This document shows positions 1 through 9,256 of a stretch of 64,000 bases of DNA, piece by piece. The stretch is from Allomuricauda sp. TY007 (GTDB lineage: Bacteria > Bacteroidota > Bacteroidia > Flavobacteriales > Flavobacteriaceae), in contig NZ_WUEG01000012.1 of the NCBI RefSeq assembly GCF_010468565.1, positions 61,673 through 125,672 on the forward strand, given 5' to 3'. The notes under the pieces were generated by a model. That model had not been told where the DNA came from, searched no databases, and saw nothing but the letters and a program-made list of their open reading frames with translations. The position numbers and the translations under genes are program-made. How positions within the stretch are numbered: the first letter of the stretch is position 1; each line of letters begins with the position of its first letter.

Positions 1-975
1 TAGAAAAAGGCGTTCCTTTAGGTTTTTGAGTCCTACGCCTTTGTGATTTTCCTCCTGGAAAACTCCAGGGTTCTTTACGGTGATGACCACGTGGTTGTTC
101 TTTTTTTGTATCGAAATTTGAACAGTACCTCCTTCCAACTGTTTATCCACTCCATGTTTGATGGCGTTCTCCACCAAAAGCTGGATGCTCAAGGGGGGTA
201 TCTTTATATTCTCGAGGCTAGGATCAATTTTTAAATCCGTATGCAAACGTTCTTCAAATCGAAGTTTTTCTAGCTCAATATAATCTTTCACCAAGGCCAA
301 TTCCTCTGCAATGGTTATGGTAAGATGTTCCTTTTCATAGAGGGAGGAACGCAACAAGTCGGACAACAGATCAATGGCCCTTCGGGCACTTTTGGGATTC
401 TCAATGACCAACGCCTTTATGGAATTTAGGGAATTGAACAAAAAATGAGGATTCAGCTGTGCGGACAAATTGTCCAATTGGCTTTGTTTTGCTATCAGCG
501 AGAGCTGGGCATTTGCCTTGGTGGTATTCACTTCCCTGATATAAAAATGGTAGGCATGATAGGCCAGAACCCAAATGGCCATGTGCCTCAATCCAGTGAT
601 TAAAACCGGGTTCCAAACGGATAGATCTTCAAGGACGGTATTTACACCTTGCCTCCAATAAATAAAGAATGACATTTTTAAATTCATGATAAGCATGAAG
701 AGGACGGAGAGCATTACAATGGCGGGTAGTATTCTTTGCAATAATTTTTTGATGCCCAATAGGTTCCATCCCGATTTTAATGCAATGGATCTATATCCAT
801 GGGTCAGTCCAACACAAATGGTGATGTCAAGGACATAATTGACCAGGGCCTGCAAAATCGTAAATTGATCGCGAACCAAAGCGATGTACAGCCATAACAG
901 CGAGACGAGGCCCCAGCCAATAATCTGGCATTTCCAATAAAGGGACAGTCCTATATGTGTGTTTTTTGTTACCAA
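1..975 (-). CDS. LytS/YehU-type sensor histidine kinase, C-terminus cut by window edge
   Basis: About 325 residues are visible and the frame is open to the window edge. The N-terminal half has about four hydrophobic segments (roughly residues 9-30, 35-55, 75-97 and 118-138). It is followed by the His_kinase (PF06580) signature QLNPHFLFNSLN, with the phospho-accepting His near residue 177. The ATP-binding N-box reads LVENAIKHG (Asn near 270) and the G-box GVGLKNLKERL lies at the visible end. Members of this family autophosphorylate and normally pass phosphate to a LytTR response regulator, which should be encoded just beyond the left edge. No in-frame ATG exists before the first membrane segment; the upstream stop is at 987-985 and the best start is TTG at 975. 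A lipoprotein gene ends 40 bases upstream on the same strand and may be co-transcribed. Confidence 0.9.
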   Translation of the reverse strand, partial: MVTKNTHIGLSLYWKCQIIGWGLVSLLWLYIALVRDQFTILQALVNYVLDITICVGLTHGYRSIALKSGWNLLGIKKLLQRILPAIVMLSVLFMLIMNLKMSFFIYWRQGVNTVLEDLSVWNPVLITGLRHMAIWVLAYHAYHFYIREVNTTKANAQLSLIAKQSQLDNLSAQLNPHFLFNSLNSIKALVIENPKSARRAIDLLSDLLRSSLYEKEHLTITIAEELALVKDYIELEKLRFEERLHTDLKIDPSLENIKIPPLSIQLLVENAIKHGVDKQLEGGTVQISIQKKNNHVVITVKNPGVFQEENHKGVGLKNLKERLFL

Positions 976-1015
976 TCTTTCAGATTAAAGTGTATTGATT
1001 TAGGCAAAGTCAGTA

Positions 1016-1594
1016 TTACTCGGCTTTAGAATAACTGGTCAATTCATTTGTATAGATGCCATATCCATCATCATTGATATGCTTGATGTAGGTTTTCAAT
1101 TTCGGGGCATACCACCAAATATCGGTCATCTCTCCCCTAAAACCTCTCGAATTGGTCACAATTCCCTTATATTCCATTTTATAGGCCATGAATTTTCCGG
1201 CTTCCACTGTTAACTCTTCAAAGGCAACGACCTCCACATCTTGGCTTGTCTTCCCTGTGGTACCTTCATTATTTTCCCATTCCGATTCGTATTTCCATTT
1301 TTTTCCAACCTGTAAGGGCCAGCTACGAAACGGTTTAGGCCCCAATTGGTCCAAAACCTTGGGAATCGCAACGGTGTCAATACCGTTCCAAAGCCCTAAA
1401 GCGCCATTATAAGGTACTACTTCCTGGATATCCTTCCCTGCTGCTCGAACTTCGCTATCTACTTGTCGTTCCCATTTCCAGATCCATTTTTCCCCGATTT
1501 GATAATCATTTAAAAGAGGCTGATTGGTTTTGGTAGATGTACAATTGGCAAAGGTCAAGAGCAGTACCATGTAGCATGTTACTTGTTTTATCAT
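1016..1594 (-). CDS. Predicted outer-membrane lipoprotein of unknown function
   Basis: The protein has 192 residues. The N-terminus (MIKQVTCYM, then a hydrophobic run ending LTFANC) is a lipoprotein signal with the lipidated Cys at residue 18. The reading frame extends 51 codons further upstream, but that part is poor in hydrophobic signal character and would bury the lipobox, so the internal ATG was chosen. The mature part is rich in Trp and Gly/Lys (WIWKWERQ, GKKWKYESEW, DIWWYAPKLK), suggesting a beta-rich fold reminiscent of DUF3108-like proteins. That resemblance is weak and no function is assigned. It sits just upstream of the LytS-type kinase on the same strand, so the two may share a transcript. 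Confidence 0.75.
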   Translation of the reverse strand: MIKQVTCYMVLLLTFANCTSTKTNQPLLNDYQIGEKWIWKWERQVDSEVRAAGKDIQEVVPYNGALGLWNGIDTVAIPKVLDQLGPKPFRSWPLQVGKKWKYESEWENNEGTTGKTSQDVEVVAFEELTVEAGKFMAYKMEYKGIVTNSRGFRGEMTDIWWYAPKLKTYIKHINDDGYGIYTNELTSYSKAE

Positions 1595-2019
1595 TTCTGT
1601 AAATTTATGATTGATAATCAATTTCCTGTTGTGGTCATATCCATGATGAACAACATTGGACAAAGCAATGAAAATCATCCATACCGGCATAGGAAAAGTA
1701 CATGAATGCGGATAATGGGGTTTAAACGTAGATGGTTGGTTTACCATGGACTTACCCTAAGTTTGGACTTAACTTTGTAAGTATCCCGATCTTTAGGATA
1801 GGTTTTCTACATTATGGCTAACGATAAAGACATAAATCTGTTTTAATGACCATTAGTGACAGTCAACGAAGTTAACAGAAAATCACCTGCAAAACCTTGC
1901 TAGTTTAGGTTGGATAATTAACACTTTTATCAATATAACCCCCTATTTTTGTGTAGGTATAACAAAAAAACCAGCAGCACTACGCCACTGGCTTTTAAAA
2001 ATTATACTTTTAAAAGGGT
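1595..2019. other. Spacer upstream of the lipoprotein gene
   Basis: There is no convincing gene here. The interval must contain the promoter of the minus-strand lipoprotein gene, but I could not place a good TAnnTTTG element for it. The right end holds the intrinsic terminator of the amidohydrolase gene. Confidence 0.5.
1963..1991 (-). terminator. Intrinsic terminator of the amidohydrolase gene
   Basis: Read on the minus strand, CCAGTGGC, loop GTAGT and GCTGCTGG form an 8-bp stem (two G-U pairs in RNA) followed directly by a run of T. It begins 29 bases after the amidohydrolase stop codon. Confidence 0.8.
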
Positions 2020-4065
2020 TTACTCCTTTACTTCAGGCTTTTCGGTAAACGGCGTTATTCCAAAGGCAGGGTACACATCAGAGGGGTAGTAAAAAGTGCC
2101 CCCGCGCGATACCATGGCAATGGTTTTAATGGCTTTAATGTCTTCCACTGGGTTGCCGGGCACCAAGAAGAAATCTGCCAGTTTACCGGGCTCAATACTT
2201 CCCAAAATTTCGTGCCCCAAGTATTGCGCCATATCGTAACTAGCCAATTTTAATACTTCGGCCGGGGTGTAGCCCAATTGTTCGGTGTAGAGTTCCAGTT
2301 CGCGGTGCAGGTTAAAGGCACCGCCCAAATCGGTTCCGGCCACAATTAAAATACCTTTGTCCTTCATCATTTTAAGGGTTTCCACGATTTTACCGTAGGC
2401 TTCTCGGTAGGCTTTGTCCTCTTCATCGTCCGCAACCTGCGCCAAGGCTACTTTTAGGCTACGTTGTTCGTTGGGTGGCATGTGGTCTACATAATCCAAG
2501 GCACCGGGGGTTACTTCTCCGTTGCGGGAGAGCATCAAACGTTCGTGGATGGCCAAGGTAGGATCCATCGCTGTTTTGTTGGCCACGAACAAATCCAAGG
2601 TCTCTTGTACCTTGTCACTGTTCAAATCCAGTTCGGGGAACCGTTTCATGGCGGTGAGGCGCAATAATGTACGGGTATCCTCTTCTGGTTCCAACACCCA
2701 GCCCAACATGGTCTGGTTTATATGCGTCATCTCATCATAACCAGCATTGAGCATGGCATTGGCATTGGAAAAGGCAGGTACATGTCCGGTTACGAATAGG
2801 CCCTGGTCGTGCGCTTTTTTTACGATGGCAGGCGCCCAATCACCGTTCATGCTATTGTAGAGTTTTACACCGTAAAAACCGAGGCTGTCGTAGGTGTCCA
2901 CAGCGGCCAAAGCCTCTTCCTGGCTTTCCACCAAAATACCATTGTTACTGCTGTACGGGCTTTTTCCTTCAATAAACCCAAGGCGGGTGATGCGGGGGCC
3001 GGCGAGTACACCGGAGTTGATTTTTTCAATCAAGTTGCTCAGCACCTCGGTATTGTTCCCCATATCTCGGAAGGAGGTGACCCCTGTCAAAATGTTCAAA
3101 AGGGCACCGTTGTCGCCTGTGTGAGCGTGCATTTCGTACAGTCCGGGCACTAAAGTTCCCCCGTTGCCTTCGATGACCACTTCATTCTCACCAGAGGCAT
3201 CGGGAGCCTCAATAGCTGTGATTTTTTCACCTTCTACGACCACGGAAACCGGGTCGGTCAAGGATAGTGTCTTTGGATCAAAAACCTTTACGTTGGAAAT
3301 ACGTACTTTTTTATCGTAGTTGTGGGCGTATTCTTTTTGAAGTTTTTCGTAGCGCTCTGCGGAATAGTTTTCGGCCAATTGGCGCAAATCCTTTTCTTCG
3401 GCTTCGTAACCATCCCGAACCACAATATAGCGAGGCGAGATATAGGCAAAGAAACGCTCCGAATCATCCATAATAAAATAGGAAGGATTCATCTCGGCAC
3501 CGGACAGCGCATAGGTGGTCAAGGCCAATTCGCCCTCTCCTGAAGCGTTGGGTACGGTCAAATCCTCCATCTTGGTCAGGGTCAAATTACCTGCGGGGAG
3601 CACGGGCAAGGTGTTGTCGGGCGCGTCCATGAGCAAACGGGCTGCCAAAACAGCACTGTACGGACTTCCAAATTGGTTTACGTAGAGTTGTGGCGATTCC
3701 ACAGCGGTGTTCCCAGAGCCTGTGGCATCGGTCCAAGAGGCTTCCCCGCCTTCGAGGGAGAACTGTTCGTCCACGGCATTGCCAAAGGTGGTGTTTCCGG
3801 TTATTTGCCAGTTTACGGGATAGCCTTCGGCGTTGAGCACAATAGTTTCCTTCATGGTTGGGCCACGACCGTTATTTTTGTAATCGTAGTCAATAGTAAT
3901 GGTGTCACCAGAGGTGTTGGTTTTGAGGTGGCCCACTTTGGTCTCGCTGATAATTACGGAGTAGTTCTCCTCACCTTGGTAGTCGGCCAAGGATGATGTG
4001 GGCTCTGTTTTACAGGAATAGCCGGCCAGTAGTACAAGGGCAACGACAAATAAGCGTAGTTTCAT
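2020..4065 (-). CDS. Metal-dependent amidohydrolase lipoprotein (imidazolonepropionase-like)
   Basis: The protein has 681 residues and a lipoprotein signal (LAGYSC, Cys 18). The first ~280 residues are a family-specific beta-rich region. The amidohydrolase barrel then begins with the metal-binding HAH motif (His313 and His315 in YEMHAHTGD). Further expected ligands follow: Lys in YGVKLYNS, His in VTGHVPAF, His in EMTHINQT and Asp579 in AGTDLGGA. The C-terminus has the composite-domain signature GSIEPGKLADFFLV typical of prolidase/imidazolonepropionase-like amidohydrolases. It most likely hydrolyses a C-N bond in a peptide or cyclic amide outside the cytoplasm; the substrate cannot be read from sequence. 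A fucosidase gene lies upstream on the same strand, 87 bases away, but a shared pathway is not evident. Confidence 0.88.
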   Translation of the reverse strand: MKLRLFVVALVLLAGYSCKTEPTSSLADYQGEENYSVIISETKVGHLKTNTSGDTITIDYDYKNNGRGPTMKETIVLNAEGYPVNWQITGNTTFGNAVDEQFSLEGGEASWTDATGSGNTAVESPQLYVNQFGSPYSAVLAARLLMDAPDNTLPVLPAGNLTLTKMEDLTVPNASGEGELALTTYALSGAEMNPSYFIMDDSERFFAYISPRYIVVRDGYEAEEKDLRQLAENYSAERYEKLQKEYAHNYDKKVRISNVKVFDPKTLSLTDPVSVVVEGEKITAIEAPDASGENEVVIEGNGGTLVPGLYEMHAHTGDNGALLNILTGVTSFRDMGNNTEVLSNLIEKINSGVLAGPRITRLGFIEGKSPYSSNNGILVESQEEALAAVDTYDSLGFYGVKLYNSMNGDWAPAIVKKAHDQGLFVTGHVPAFSNANAMLNAGYDEMTHINQTMLGWVLEPEEDTRTLLRLTAMKRFPELDLNSDKVQETLDLFVANKTAMDPTLAIHERLMLSRNGEVTPGALDYVDHMPPNEQRSLKVALAQVADDEEDKAYREAYGKIVETLKMMKDKGILIVAGTDLGGAFNLHRELELYTEQLGYTPAEVLKLASYDMAQYLGHEILGSIEPGKLADFFLVPGNPVEDIKAIKTIAMVSRGGTFYYPSDVYPAFGITPFTEKPEVKE

Positions 4066-4152
4066 AGGGTTGGTTTAAGTTAAAGTTTCAAGGTAGCGAA
4101 TTTTTATGGTTTTGTCTGTTATGTTGTCTGGTTCGGTAAGGCAAACACGGGT

Positions 4153-5454
4153 TTACTTTATGTTTACTTCAACTATAAAATCAGCTTGGTCAAAATCACG
4201 ATCTTTTGGAAGCTGAACCAGCGTGCCGTATGTAGTGGTTTTATAGTCTAATTTTTTCTTCGACTGGAAATCAATAATGCTTTTAATATCGCCAGTAATG
4301 GTTGGGAAAAAGAAATTGTCGGTTTTCCAGTCCATAATATGAATATAGATTTTATCATCTTTTTGGGTTGATACGCCCCAACTTTGCGGTGGTATGGGCC
4401 CTCCCCGGGTTCCGTAAATGGAGGAGCCGTACTTTTCGGTCCAATCGCCAATTGTTTTTAGGGTTTTAATAAATTCGGATTGAATTTTACCGTTGGGCAT
4501 TGGGCCAACGTTTAACAGAAAGTTGGAGTTGTAGCCAGCAGCTCTCACCAAATATTGAATCAATTCCTTGGAAGATTTATAGGCTTTGTCCTGTAACGAA
4601 AACCCCCATCGCTGTGCCATGGTCTCCGCAGTTTCGAGAGGTAAGTTGCCCACTTTGGAATCTCCGCTGAACCCACCTTTGTTTTCTCCGGGGAGGTCTT
4701 TTTCAAACATCTGGAAATCTTCACCATTGTTGGGAGCTTGGTGGTGGTTGCTTCCGATCATGGCCTGTGGCTGCAGTTTATGGATTAAATTGTAAGTTTT
4801 CTGAAGTTGCCAATCGGCATCTTTTTTGTCCCACCAGCCATCAAACCAAATCCCGCCGATGTCACCATAATTAGTCAGCAATTCGGAGAGCTGTCCGTTC
4901 ATATAGTCAAGGTAATTCTCCCAGTTACCGCTATCAGGTCTACCAGTTTTTTTTCCAGTATCGCCCCTTGGGTAATAATCGTTATGATGCCAATCCAGTT
5001 GCGAATAATAGAGGAACAGTTTTAAACCATGCTTTTTGCAGGCCTCGGCCATTTGTTTTATAATATCCTTTTTGTAGACTGTCCTATCCATAATGTCCCA
5101 GTCCGTAAGCTTGCTGTTGAACATGCCAAAGCCATCGTGGTGTTTGGTGGTTATGGTGATGTATTTCATGCCTGATGATTTGGCCAAGAGCACCCATTCT
5201 TCCGCATTAAACTCGGTAGGGTTGAAAAACGCAGGTATTTTTTCGTAGGTCTTTTTATCAATGGACTGTGTTTCCATGACCCATTCGTGAACGCCCAATA
5301 CAGAATACACGCCCCAATGTATAAACATCCCGAATTTCGCATCTTGAAACCATTTCCTGTTTTCCAGGTTTTCAGCAGTAGGTTGATATTCCTGTGCAAG
5401 GGATGGGTTGGTATAGACAAGTATAATTAAGGATAGGATAATGATTTTTTTCAT
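4153..5454 (-). CDS. GH29 alpha-L-fucosidase, secreted
   Basis: The protein has 433 residues. The start was set at the ATG giving MKKIIILSLII..., a Sec signal peptide ending near SLAQ; the longer frame adds ten residues before it without signal character. The GH29 barrel is recognisable from KFGMFIHWGVYSVLG, the ITTKHHDGFGMF strand and GGIWFDGWWD, whose Asp is the expected catalytic nucleophile. It removes terminal alpha-L-fucose from glycans, probably in the periplasm, fitting a marine polysaccharide degrader. No SusC/SusD pair or other glycan gene is adjacent, so it is not part of an obvious utilisation locus. The C-terminal beta domain is present and the length is normal for a short GH29 enzyme. 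Confidence 0.9.
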   Translation of the reverse strand: MKKIIILSLIILVYTNPSLAQEYQPTAENLENRKWFQDAKFGMFIHWGVYSVLGVHEWVMETQSIDKKTYEKIPAFFNPTEFNAEEWVLLAKSSGMKYITITTKHHDGFGMFNSKLTDWDIMDRTVYKKDIIKQMAEACKKHGLKLFLYYSQLDWHHNDYYPRGDTGKKTGRPDSGNWENYLDYMNGQLSELLTNYGDIGGIWFDGWWDKKDADWQLQKTYNLIHKLQPQAMIGSNHHQAPNNGEDFQMFEKDLPGENKGGFSGDSKVGNLPLETAETMAQRWGFSLQDKAYKSSKELIQYLVRAAGYNSNFLLNVGPMPNGKIQSEFIKTLKTIGDWTEKYGSSIYGTRGGPIPPQSWGVSTQKDDKIYIHIMDWKTDNFFFPTITGDIKSIIDFQSKKKLDYKTTTYGTLVQLPKDRDFDQADFIVEVNIK

Positions 5455-5593
5455 TTTGTTGCACTTTATGGTTGGTATAGGCAAACAAGTTAATTAAAAG
5501 ATGTGGGAAATTTGATGGGAAAATGTGATTGATTGTTTTTAGTAGGCAGTAAGCGATTAACCCTAAACCATAAACTCTGCACCATCCGACCAT

Positions 5594-5625
5594 TTGCGAT
5601 AACTCCCAACAAATCACTATCTTTG
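5594..5625 (+). promoter_or_regulatory. Bacteroidota-type promoter of mtaB
   Basis: TTG at 5594-5596, 21 bases, then TATCTTTG (matching TAnnTTTG) at 5618-5625, directly followed by CGCCCC. The start codon is 25 bases downstream. Confidence 0.7.
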
Positions 5626-5650
5626 CGCCCCTAAAACGCATGGCAGGTAT

Positions 5651-6979
5651 ATGAACAAAAAAGTTGCATTTTACACCCTGGGCTGCAAGCTCAATTTCTC
5701 CGAAACTTCTACAATTGCTAGAGGTTTTGAAAAGGAGGAGTTTGAGCGTGTGGACTTTTCGGAGGAGGCGGACGTGTATGTAATAAACACCTGTTCGGTA
5801 ACCGAGAATGCCGATAAACGTTTTAAAACCATTGTAAAGCAGGCGCAAAAAGCCAATCCTGATGCTTTTGTAGCGGCCGTAGGTTGTTATGCGCAGCTAA
5901 AACCCGAAGAACTGGCGGAAGTGGATGGTGTGGATTTGGTACTTGGTGCTACGGAAAAGTTCAAGATAACCGATTACCTGAACGATTTGACCAAAAACGA
6001 TAGGGGAGAGGTGCATTCCTGTGAGATAGAAGATGCCGATTTTTATGTGGGCAGTTATGCCATTGGTGACCGTACCCGTGCTTTTTTAAAGGTTCAAGAT
6101 GGTTGCGACTATAAATGTACCTATTGTACTATTCCCTTGGCACGTGGAATTTCGCGTAGCGATACCTTGGACAATGTGTTGAACAATGCCAAGGAAATTG
6201 CCTCGCAAGACATCAAAGAGATTGTTTTAACGGGAGTGAACATAGGTGATTACGGAAAAGGCGAGTTTGGGAATAAAAAGCACGAGCATACCTTTTTGGA
6301 TTTAGTAAAGGCTTTGGACACCATCGAAGGCATCCACCGTCTTCGTATCTCTTCTATTGAGCCTAATTTGCTCAAGAACGAAACCATAGATTTTGTGGCC
6401 CAGAGCAATTCCTTTGTGCCCCATTTTCACGTGCCATTGCAAAGCGGTAGTGATGCTATTTTAAAGAAGATGCGCCGCCGTTATCTATCCAATTTGTATG
6501 TGGATAGGGTAAAACGTATCAAAGAAACCATGCCCCATGCCTGCATTGGGGTGGATGTAATCGTAGGTTTTCCAGGAGAGACCGACGAGCATTTCTTGGA
6601 GACCTATCATTTTTTGAATGAACTGGATGTTTCTTATCTGCACGTATTTACCTATTCAGAAAGGGACAATACCGTGGCCGCTGAAATGGACGAAGTGGTT
6701 CCAAAAAAAGTACGTAGCAAACGAAGCAAGATGCTCCGAGGATTATCTGCCAAAAAGCGTAGGGCTTTTTATGAGAGGCAATTAGGGACTGTACGTACTG
6801 TTTTGTTCGAAGGCGAAAACAAAAAAGGCTATATTCATGGGTTTACCGAAAATTATGTAAAGGTAAAAGCACCATGGAATCCTACTTTGGTGAATACCTT
6901 GCACCAAATAAAGCTCACCGATATTGATAATGACGGTATGGTGCGATTCGAATTTGTGTCCAACGAAATCATGGCATAA
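5651..6979 (+). CDS. mtaB: tRNA (t6A37) methylthiotransferase MtaB
   Basis: This 442-residue radical-SAM enzyme adds a methylthio group to t6A at position 37 of tRNAs. The N-terminal methylthiotransferase domain carries the first cluster's cysteines in TLGCKLNFSE, NTCSVTENAD and VGCYAQ. The radical-SAM motif CDYKCTYC follows near residue 155, with the LTGVNIGDYG region behind it. The TRAM domain occupies roughly the last 60 residues. Motif order and length match MtaB rather than MiaB or RimO (the NTCSVTENADKR form is MtaB-like). It is transcribed alone from a good TAnnTTTG promoter and is divergent from the fucosidase gene. Confidence 0.95.
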   Translation: MNKKVAFYTLGCKLNFSETSTIARGFEKEEFERVDFSEEADVYVINTCSVTENADKRFKTIVKQAQKANPDAFVAAVGCYAQLKPEELAEVDGVDLVLGATEKFKITDYLNDLTKNDRGEVHSCEIEDADFYVGSYAIGDRTRAFLKVQDGCDYKCTYCTIPLARGISRSDTLDNVLNNAKEIASQDIKEIVLTGVNIGDYGKGEFGNKKHEHTFLDLVKALDTIEGIHRLRISSIEPNLLKNETIDFVAQSNSFVPHFHVPLQSGSDAILKKMRRRYLSNLYVDRVKRIKETMPHACIGVDVIVGFPGETDEHFLETYHFLNELDVSYLHVFTYSERDNTVAAEMDEVVPKKVRSKRSKMLRGLSAKKRRAFYERQLGTVRTVLFEGENKKGYIHGFTENYVKVKAPWNPTLVNTLHQIKLTDIDNDGMVRFEFVSNEIMA

Positions 6980-7001
6980 AAAAACCTCCCGGTCGAGGAG
7001 G
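6978..7001 (-). terminator. Terminator between mtaB and the GNAT gene
   Basis: Stem CCTCC/GGAGG (6985-6989 with 6997-7001). The A run at 6978-6984 becomes a T run on the minus strand, so it works best for the minus-strand gene ending at 7032; it overlaps the mtaB stop codon. Confidence 0.75.
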
Positions 7002-7031
7002 CTTAAATACTTTTACTGATGATTGGTTAGA

Positions 7032-7325
7032 TCAGATACGGATACCAACTGGTAACATTTCCTTGTATTGCCTGTTTTTTCTTAAAAAACCTGCAATTTG
7101 AGGGCTAGTAGGTACAACTCTGAGGTTGTTTTCCTGAATTTCGTTTAAAACGGCTTTGATGAAATCCTCTTTAAATCCCTCTTCTGTAATTTCTTCTGGA
7201 ATAACCAGTTTGGTCAAAAATACTTTGCGCTCTTGTGAAGAGTACTCAATTTTGGCTAAATGCCCATTGACGGTAGTTTCAAATTGACGCAAGAAACTAT
7301 TGTCAGTGATTTCCAATGTTGTCAT
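7032..7325 (-). CDS. Small GNAT-like N-acetyltransferase (COG2388/YjdJ type)
   Basis: At 97 residues the protein is the usual size for the minimal single-domain GNAT family COG2388. The hallmark C-terminal segment is present: VVPTSPQIAGFLRKN, where a strand and helix bind the pantetheine arm of acetyl-CoA in relatives. The central KLVIPEEIT strand and following helix also fit. The acceptor is unknown for this family. The gene is convergent with mtaB and the two share the terminator between them. Confidence 0.8.
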   Translation of the reverse strand: MTTLEITDNSFLRQFETTVNGHLAKIEYSSQERKVFLTKLVIPEEITEEGFKEDFIKAVLNEIQENNLRVVPTSPQIAGFLRKNRQYKEMLPVGIRI

Positions 7326-7447
7326 ATAGTACTTGTTTTTTAACGACTCGTAATACCCTAAAAAAGGTATTTTAATGTTCCCCTGATTGAAAAATTGTAT
7401 TCATAAGCGGGGTTAGCTGCAAAAGGGATACAAAATTAGTCAAAATA

Positions 7448-7478
7448 TTGCTAATTTCCTAGTCCTTGCCGATATTTG
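7448..7478 (+). promoter_or_regulatory. Candidate promoter of the alpha/beta hydrolase gene
   Basis: TTG at 7448-7450, 20 bases, then GATATTTG (one mismatch to TAnnTTTG). The ATG is only 8 bases past the -7 element, so the transcript would be nearly leaderless. Confidence 0.5.
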
Positions 7479-7485
7479 GTATAAT

Positions 7486-8148
7486 ATGTCCGATAATAAA
7501 ACCCCTGTTTACCTAATGCCAGGAATGGCTGCCAATGCATCCATTTTTGAAGGAATACAACTTCCGGAAGATCAATTTACAGTTCATACTTTGGAGTGGT
7601 TTATACCTGAAAAGGGAATCGGTCTTATGGATTATGCCAAAAAGATGTGCGAAAAGATTGAGGAACCCGACCCTGTTTTGTTGGGAGTTTCCTTTGGTGG
7701 TATGTTGGTGCAGGAGATGGCCAAAATTATCCCTGTTCGAAAAGTAATTGTGGTATCTTCTGTAAAAAGCAAGCACGAACTTCCCAAGAGAATGATTTTT
7801 GCCAAGTATACCAAAGTGCACAAATTGCTGCCCACAGGCTTGGTAAACAATGTGGAACTATTGGCGAAATACGCTTTTGGTGAAACGGTAACCAAGCGTT
7901 TGCACCTGTATGAAAAGTATTTATCCATCCGGGATAAATATTATATTGATTGGTCCATAGATCAAATCGTAAATTGGGATCAAGAAGTTCCCGCAGACAA
8001 TGTTGTGCATATTCAAGGAGAACGTGACGCTGTTTTTCCAATAACCAATATCAAGGATTGCATTACGGTTAAAAATGGCACCCATACCATGATCATTCAC
8101 CGTGCCAAGTGGTTCAATGAGCATCTTCCCACAATTATTTTGAAATAA
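7486..8148 (+). CDS. Alpha/beta-fold hydrolase
   Basis: The protein has 220 residues. The nucleophile elbow is GVSFGG with Ser near residue 69, the oxyanion region is YLMPGMAAN near the start, an acid is plausible in HIQGERDAVFP, and the catalytic His is in NGTHTMIIH near the C-terminus. There is no signal peptide, so it is cytoplasmic. The short cap and overall length resemble small carboxylesterase-like hydrolases; the substrate is unknown. The lytic transglycosylase gene starts 48 bases downstream on the same strand and could be co-transcribed. Confidence 0.85.
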   Translation: MSDNKTPVYLMPGMAANASIFEGIQLPEDQFTVHTLEWFIPEKGIGLMDYAKKMCEKIEEPDPVLLGVSFGGMLVQEMAKIIPVRKVIVVSSVKSKHELPKRMIFAKYTKVHKLLPTGLVNNVELLAKYAFGETVTKRLHLYEKYLSIRDKYYIDWSIDQIVNWDQEVPADNVVHIQGERDAVFPITNIKDCITVKNGTHTMIIHRAKWFNEHLPTIILK

Positions 8149-8196
8149 TTTTATCTATATAATAGTATCTTTACAGTACTCTTAAAATTAATTGCT

Positions 8197-9165
8197 ATGA
8201 AATACATCAAAAACATACTCGCTATTATAGGACTGATCGCTGTTGGAAGCACATTGATTTTTGCTGTGCAGTCGACCGAAATGGAAGAAAAACCTTTGAT
8301 TAAGGAATCCGAGGCTGAAACTACGGACAAGAATGTGGCGGACACCTACCAGATCAGTGCCATAGAAATTCCCGAAGACCTTAATTTTTCGGGCGAACCG
8401 GTTCCACAGGAAGACCCGGAAATTATGGAGCGTGTGGATCGTGAATTTTTGGTGAACACTTATTGGCAGTCCAACGCTCTTTTGTTGATGAAGCGAGCCA
8501 ATAAATACTTTCCGATTATTGAGCCCATTCTTAAAAAGAATGGTATTCCGGATGACTTTAAATATTTGGCCGTAGCCGAGAGTGGTTTGCAAAATGTGGT
8601 GTCGCCTGCCGGAGCAACTGGTTTTTGGCAGATCATGAGGGGAACCGGAAGGGAATATGGTCTTGAGGTGAACGATAATGTAGATGAACGTTACCATGTG
8701 GAAAAAGCGACGCAAGTGGCATGTGATTACCTTAACAAGTGGAAAGACCGTTTTGGAACCTGGACCTTGACCGCTGCTGCATACAACGCTGGCCCTGCCG
8801 GTATTCAAAAATATATGGACATTCAGCAAGTGGACGATTATTACGATTTGCTGTTGGGGCAGGAGACAGGACGCTATGTGTTCCGTATTTTGGCCATAAA
8901 GGAAATATTATCAAATCGCGACAAGTATGGTTTTCAGTTGGATGAAGAGGATATGTACGAAAAGGCCCCAACTTTTACGGTTGAAGTAGACACAGCTGTA
9001 AGCAACTGGGCCGATTTTGCAGAACTTTACGAAATCAATTATAAAGTATTGAAGCGACATAATCCATGGTTGCGCGAACCGCACTTGAACAATGCTTCCC
9101 GTAAAAAGTACACCATCGAAATTCCGAACAAAGGGTATTATCGTGTGGGTAGTACGGGGAAGTAG
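8197..9165 (+). CDS. Lytic transglycosylase (SLT/MltD-like), exported
   Basis: The protein has 322 residues. An N-terminal hydrophobic segment (IIGLIAVGSTLIFAV) serves as export signal or anchor. The SLT domain spans about residues 100-240, with catalytic Glu128 in AVAESGLQ and the diagnostic blocks SPAGATGFWQIM and TAAAYNAGPAG. It cleaves peptidoglycan glycan strands to 1,6-anhydromuramyl products in the periplasm. The last ~80 residues resemble one degenerate LysM-like unit (ELYEINYKVLKRHNPWL), which would bind peptidoglycan; this part is less certain. Confidence 0.9.
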   Translation: MKYIKNILAIIGLIAVGSTLIFAVQSTEMEEKPLIKESEAETTDKNVADTYQISAIEIPEDLNFSGEPVPQEDPEIMERVDREFLVNTYWQSNALLLMKRANKYFPIIEPILKKNGIPDDFKYLAVAESGLQNVVSPAGATGFWQIMRGTGREYGLEVNDNVDERYHVEKATQVACDYLNKWKDRFGTWTLTAAAYNAGPAGIQKYMDIQQVDDYYDLLLGQETGRYVFRILAIKEILSNRDKYGFQLDEEDMYEKAPTFTVEVDTAVSNWADFAELYEINYKVLKRHNPWLREPHLNNASRKKYTIEIPNKGYYRVGSTGK

Positions 9166-9256
9166 GGTTTGGAACTAACGCTTATAGTTTACGGATTTGT
9201 TGGTATAGATCTTTGGTTGTTTTTAGCGGCACAATTGCTATTTCGAATAGGTGATG

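Noticed and set aside
1944..1951. TATTTTTG matching the -7 consensus on the plus strand
   Set aside because: No TTG at proper distance and no plus-strand gene downstream; chance match beside a minus-strand terminator.
2809..3153. Plus-strand open frame of 114 codons inside the amidohydrolase gene
   Set aside because: Antisense shadow of a real, well-matched coding region.
5372..5848. 158-codon minus-strand open frame
   Set aside because: It overlaps the fucosidase 5' end, the mtaB promoter and the mtaB start; shadow frame with no family resemblance.
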